From: Peptococcaceae bacterium
GTDB taxonomy: Bacteria > Bacillota > Desulfitobacteriia > Desulfitobacteriales > Syntrophobotulaceae
Direction of reading: 5' to 3'
Length of the DNA stretch: 39,693 nucleotides
Assembly: GCA_012839895.1 (NCBI GenBank)
Contig: DUML01000071.1
Location: 1-39,693 of the forward strand
Both the position numbers and the translations under genes were made by a program. Positions 39,074 to 39,693 of this stretch are shown here, one piece after another. Within the stretch, counting starts at the first letter, position 1. Each line of letters begins with the position of its first letter. Below the pieces are notes generated by a model. It worked only from the letters and a program-made list of their open reading frames with translations. It was not told where the DNA came from and did not search any database.

Positions 39074-39283
39074 ATGCATCAGTGGACAAGTTTCCCTCAA
39101 TTAGAGAGAAAATTAAGATCTTATAATTATAAGCCCTTTTATAACCCCTTAGACGAAGAAGCCATAACCAGTGAACTCTGTCCGGCCTGTCATCTGAATT
39201 TAAAATATATTGGCTATAAAAGCCCCCATCGGTATCGAGCTTTTATGTACTGTGGGAATTGCCGGTACTGGGAAGAATATTAA
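39074..39283 (+). CDS. Small protein with two CxxC pairs (hypothetical)
   Basis: A 69-residue protein. The C-terminal half has LCPACHLNL and YCGNCRYWEEY, two C-x2-C pairs 22 residues apart, like a zinc ribbon. ATG at 39074 is preceded by GGAGG with 5-6 nt between. Function unknown. It stands in line with the next small gene. Confidence 0.65.
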   Translation: MHQWTSFPQLERKLRSYNYKPFYNPLDEEAITSELCPACHLNLKYIGYKSPHRYRAFMYCGNCRYWEEY

Positions 39284-39325
39284 TCCGAGTGAAAAATTGA
39301 AAAGCCCTCCAAGGAGGTAATACCC

Positions 39326-39568
39326 ATGAATCTTAACCTTGAAGAGCTGATAGAAAAACTTGACAGTACTCGTGTCAGCCTGGAAAATGAAATCAATTAC
39401 GCCGTAATGTGGTTAAGTGAAACAATAGACTTTTTGAATAATAATAATTTGGCTATGGCTAAGTGGGCTTTTGAAAAATATTTAGAAGTACTTAACGATA
39501 TCGACATAGATTTATTCAAAAAAACCGGAGCAATCCTTAAGGAAAGGCTCCAACAGCTTAGCGATTAA
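39326..39568 (+). CDS. Small helical hypothetical protein
   Basis: An 80-residue, acidic, probably all-helical protein (NLEELIEKLDSTRVSLENE, then MAKWAFEKYLEVLNDIDIDL). AAGGAGG lies 8 nt before the ATG, a strong site. No motif is recognised. It follows the CxxC protein by 42 nt, so the two may form one unit. Confidence 0.65.
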   Translation: MNLNLEELIEKLDSTRVSLENEINYAVMWLSETIDFLNNNNLAMAKWAFEKYLEVLNDIDIDLFKKTGAILKERLQQLSD

Positions 39569-39619
39569 GGTTCTATAATAAATGTTGGGGTAACCAGCAG
39601 GAAAAAACAAAGCATAAGC

Positions 39620-39670
39620 GAAAACCTACCGGGTAAATAAACCCACCACGATCATTTACAGGAGGTTTTC
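39620..39670 (+). promoter_or_regulatory. Stem enclosing the ribosome-binding site of the last gene
   Basis: GAAAACCT at 39620-39627 is the exact reverse complement of AGGTTTTC at 39663-39670, which contains part of the AGGAGG site for the ATG at 39674. GGGT/ACCC form a smaller hairpin inside. Folding could mask the site. Confidence 0.4.
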
Positions 39671-39673
39671 CTT

Positions 39674-39693
39674 ATGCTTAACTCTAATTATAT
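39674..39693 (+). CDS. 5' end of an unidentified gene (partial)
   Basis: ATG at 39674 behind AGGAGG (8 nt). Only six codons plus two bases are in the window (MLNSNY), so the product is not known. Confidence 0.45.

Overview
The window looks like a chromosomal segment of a strictly anaerobic, moderately AT-rich Clostridia-class Firmicute, most likely of the Desulfitobacterium/Desulfosporosinus/Dehalobacter (Peptococcaceae-like) group. Reasons: strong GGAGG ribosome-binding sites, anaerobe oxygen-defence proteins (rubrerythrin, desulfoferrodoxin), butyrate kinase, an FAD/iron-sulfur oxidoreductase trio ending in a DUF1667 protein, and an 11-gene respiratory complex I operon (nuoABCDHIJKLMN) without nuoEFG. 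The genus is an inference from gene content.

Layout. 1-0.8 kb: tail of an unidentified gene and an FMN-dependent iron-sulfur-flavoprotein-like reductase. 1.0-2.6 kb: a toxin-antitoxin patch on the minus strand: a ribbon-helix-helix antitoxin and MazF, followed by an unusual Phd-antitoxin/Uma2-nuclease fusion gene whose upstream region carries 22-nt-periodic repeats. 2.9-6.4 kb: a MarR-controlled multidrug efflux operon (MarR, 14-TM EmrB-type pump, two HlyD-type adaptors). 6.9-12.2 kb: DUF2953 protein, murB, B12-binding radical SAM enzyme, YozG-like HTH regulator with DUF2975 membrane protein, DMT exporter. 12.2-13.9 kb: a lone butyrate kinase, tRNA-Ala(CGC) and a decayed MNT nucleotidyltransferase. 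13.9-17.3 kb: GlpA/LhgO-like FAD enzyme, FAD/NAD disulfide-type oxidoreductase and DUF1667 protein. 17.3-18.9 kb: zinc/manganese ABC permease and ATPase, without a binding protein here.

19.1-31.1 kb: a NarX/NarL-like two-component system followed directly by the nuo operon; a dyad in the putative nuo promoter is a candidate site for the regulator. The complex lacks the NADH-dehydrogenase module, so its electron donor must be something other than NuoEFG, and its NuoI has a long low-complexity charged tail.

31.2-36.1 kb: a dehydrogenase (DUF1932) and AbrB-type membrane protein operon, a YibE/F membrane protein, an AEC-family carrier and an orphan Panacea/SocA-like protein. 36.2-39.7 kb: oxygen-defence and thiol-redox genes (rubrerythrin with a PerR-like box upstream, a stand-alone CxxC domain protein, desulfoferrodoxin, a TlpA/ResA-type lipoprotein) and small unknown genes. 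Nothing in the window is a clear-cut new system. The best candidates for novelty are the Phd-Uma2 fusion with its phased repeats, the molybdoenzyme-like cysteine signature in the DUF1667 protein, and the NuoI tail in the NADH-module-less complex I.
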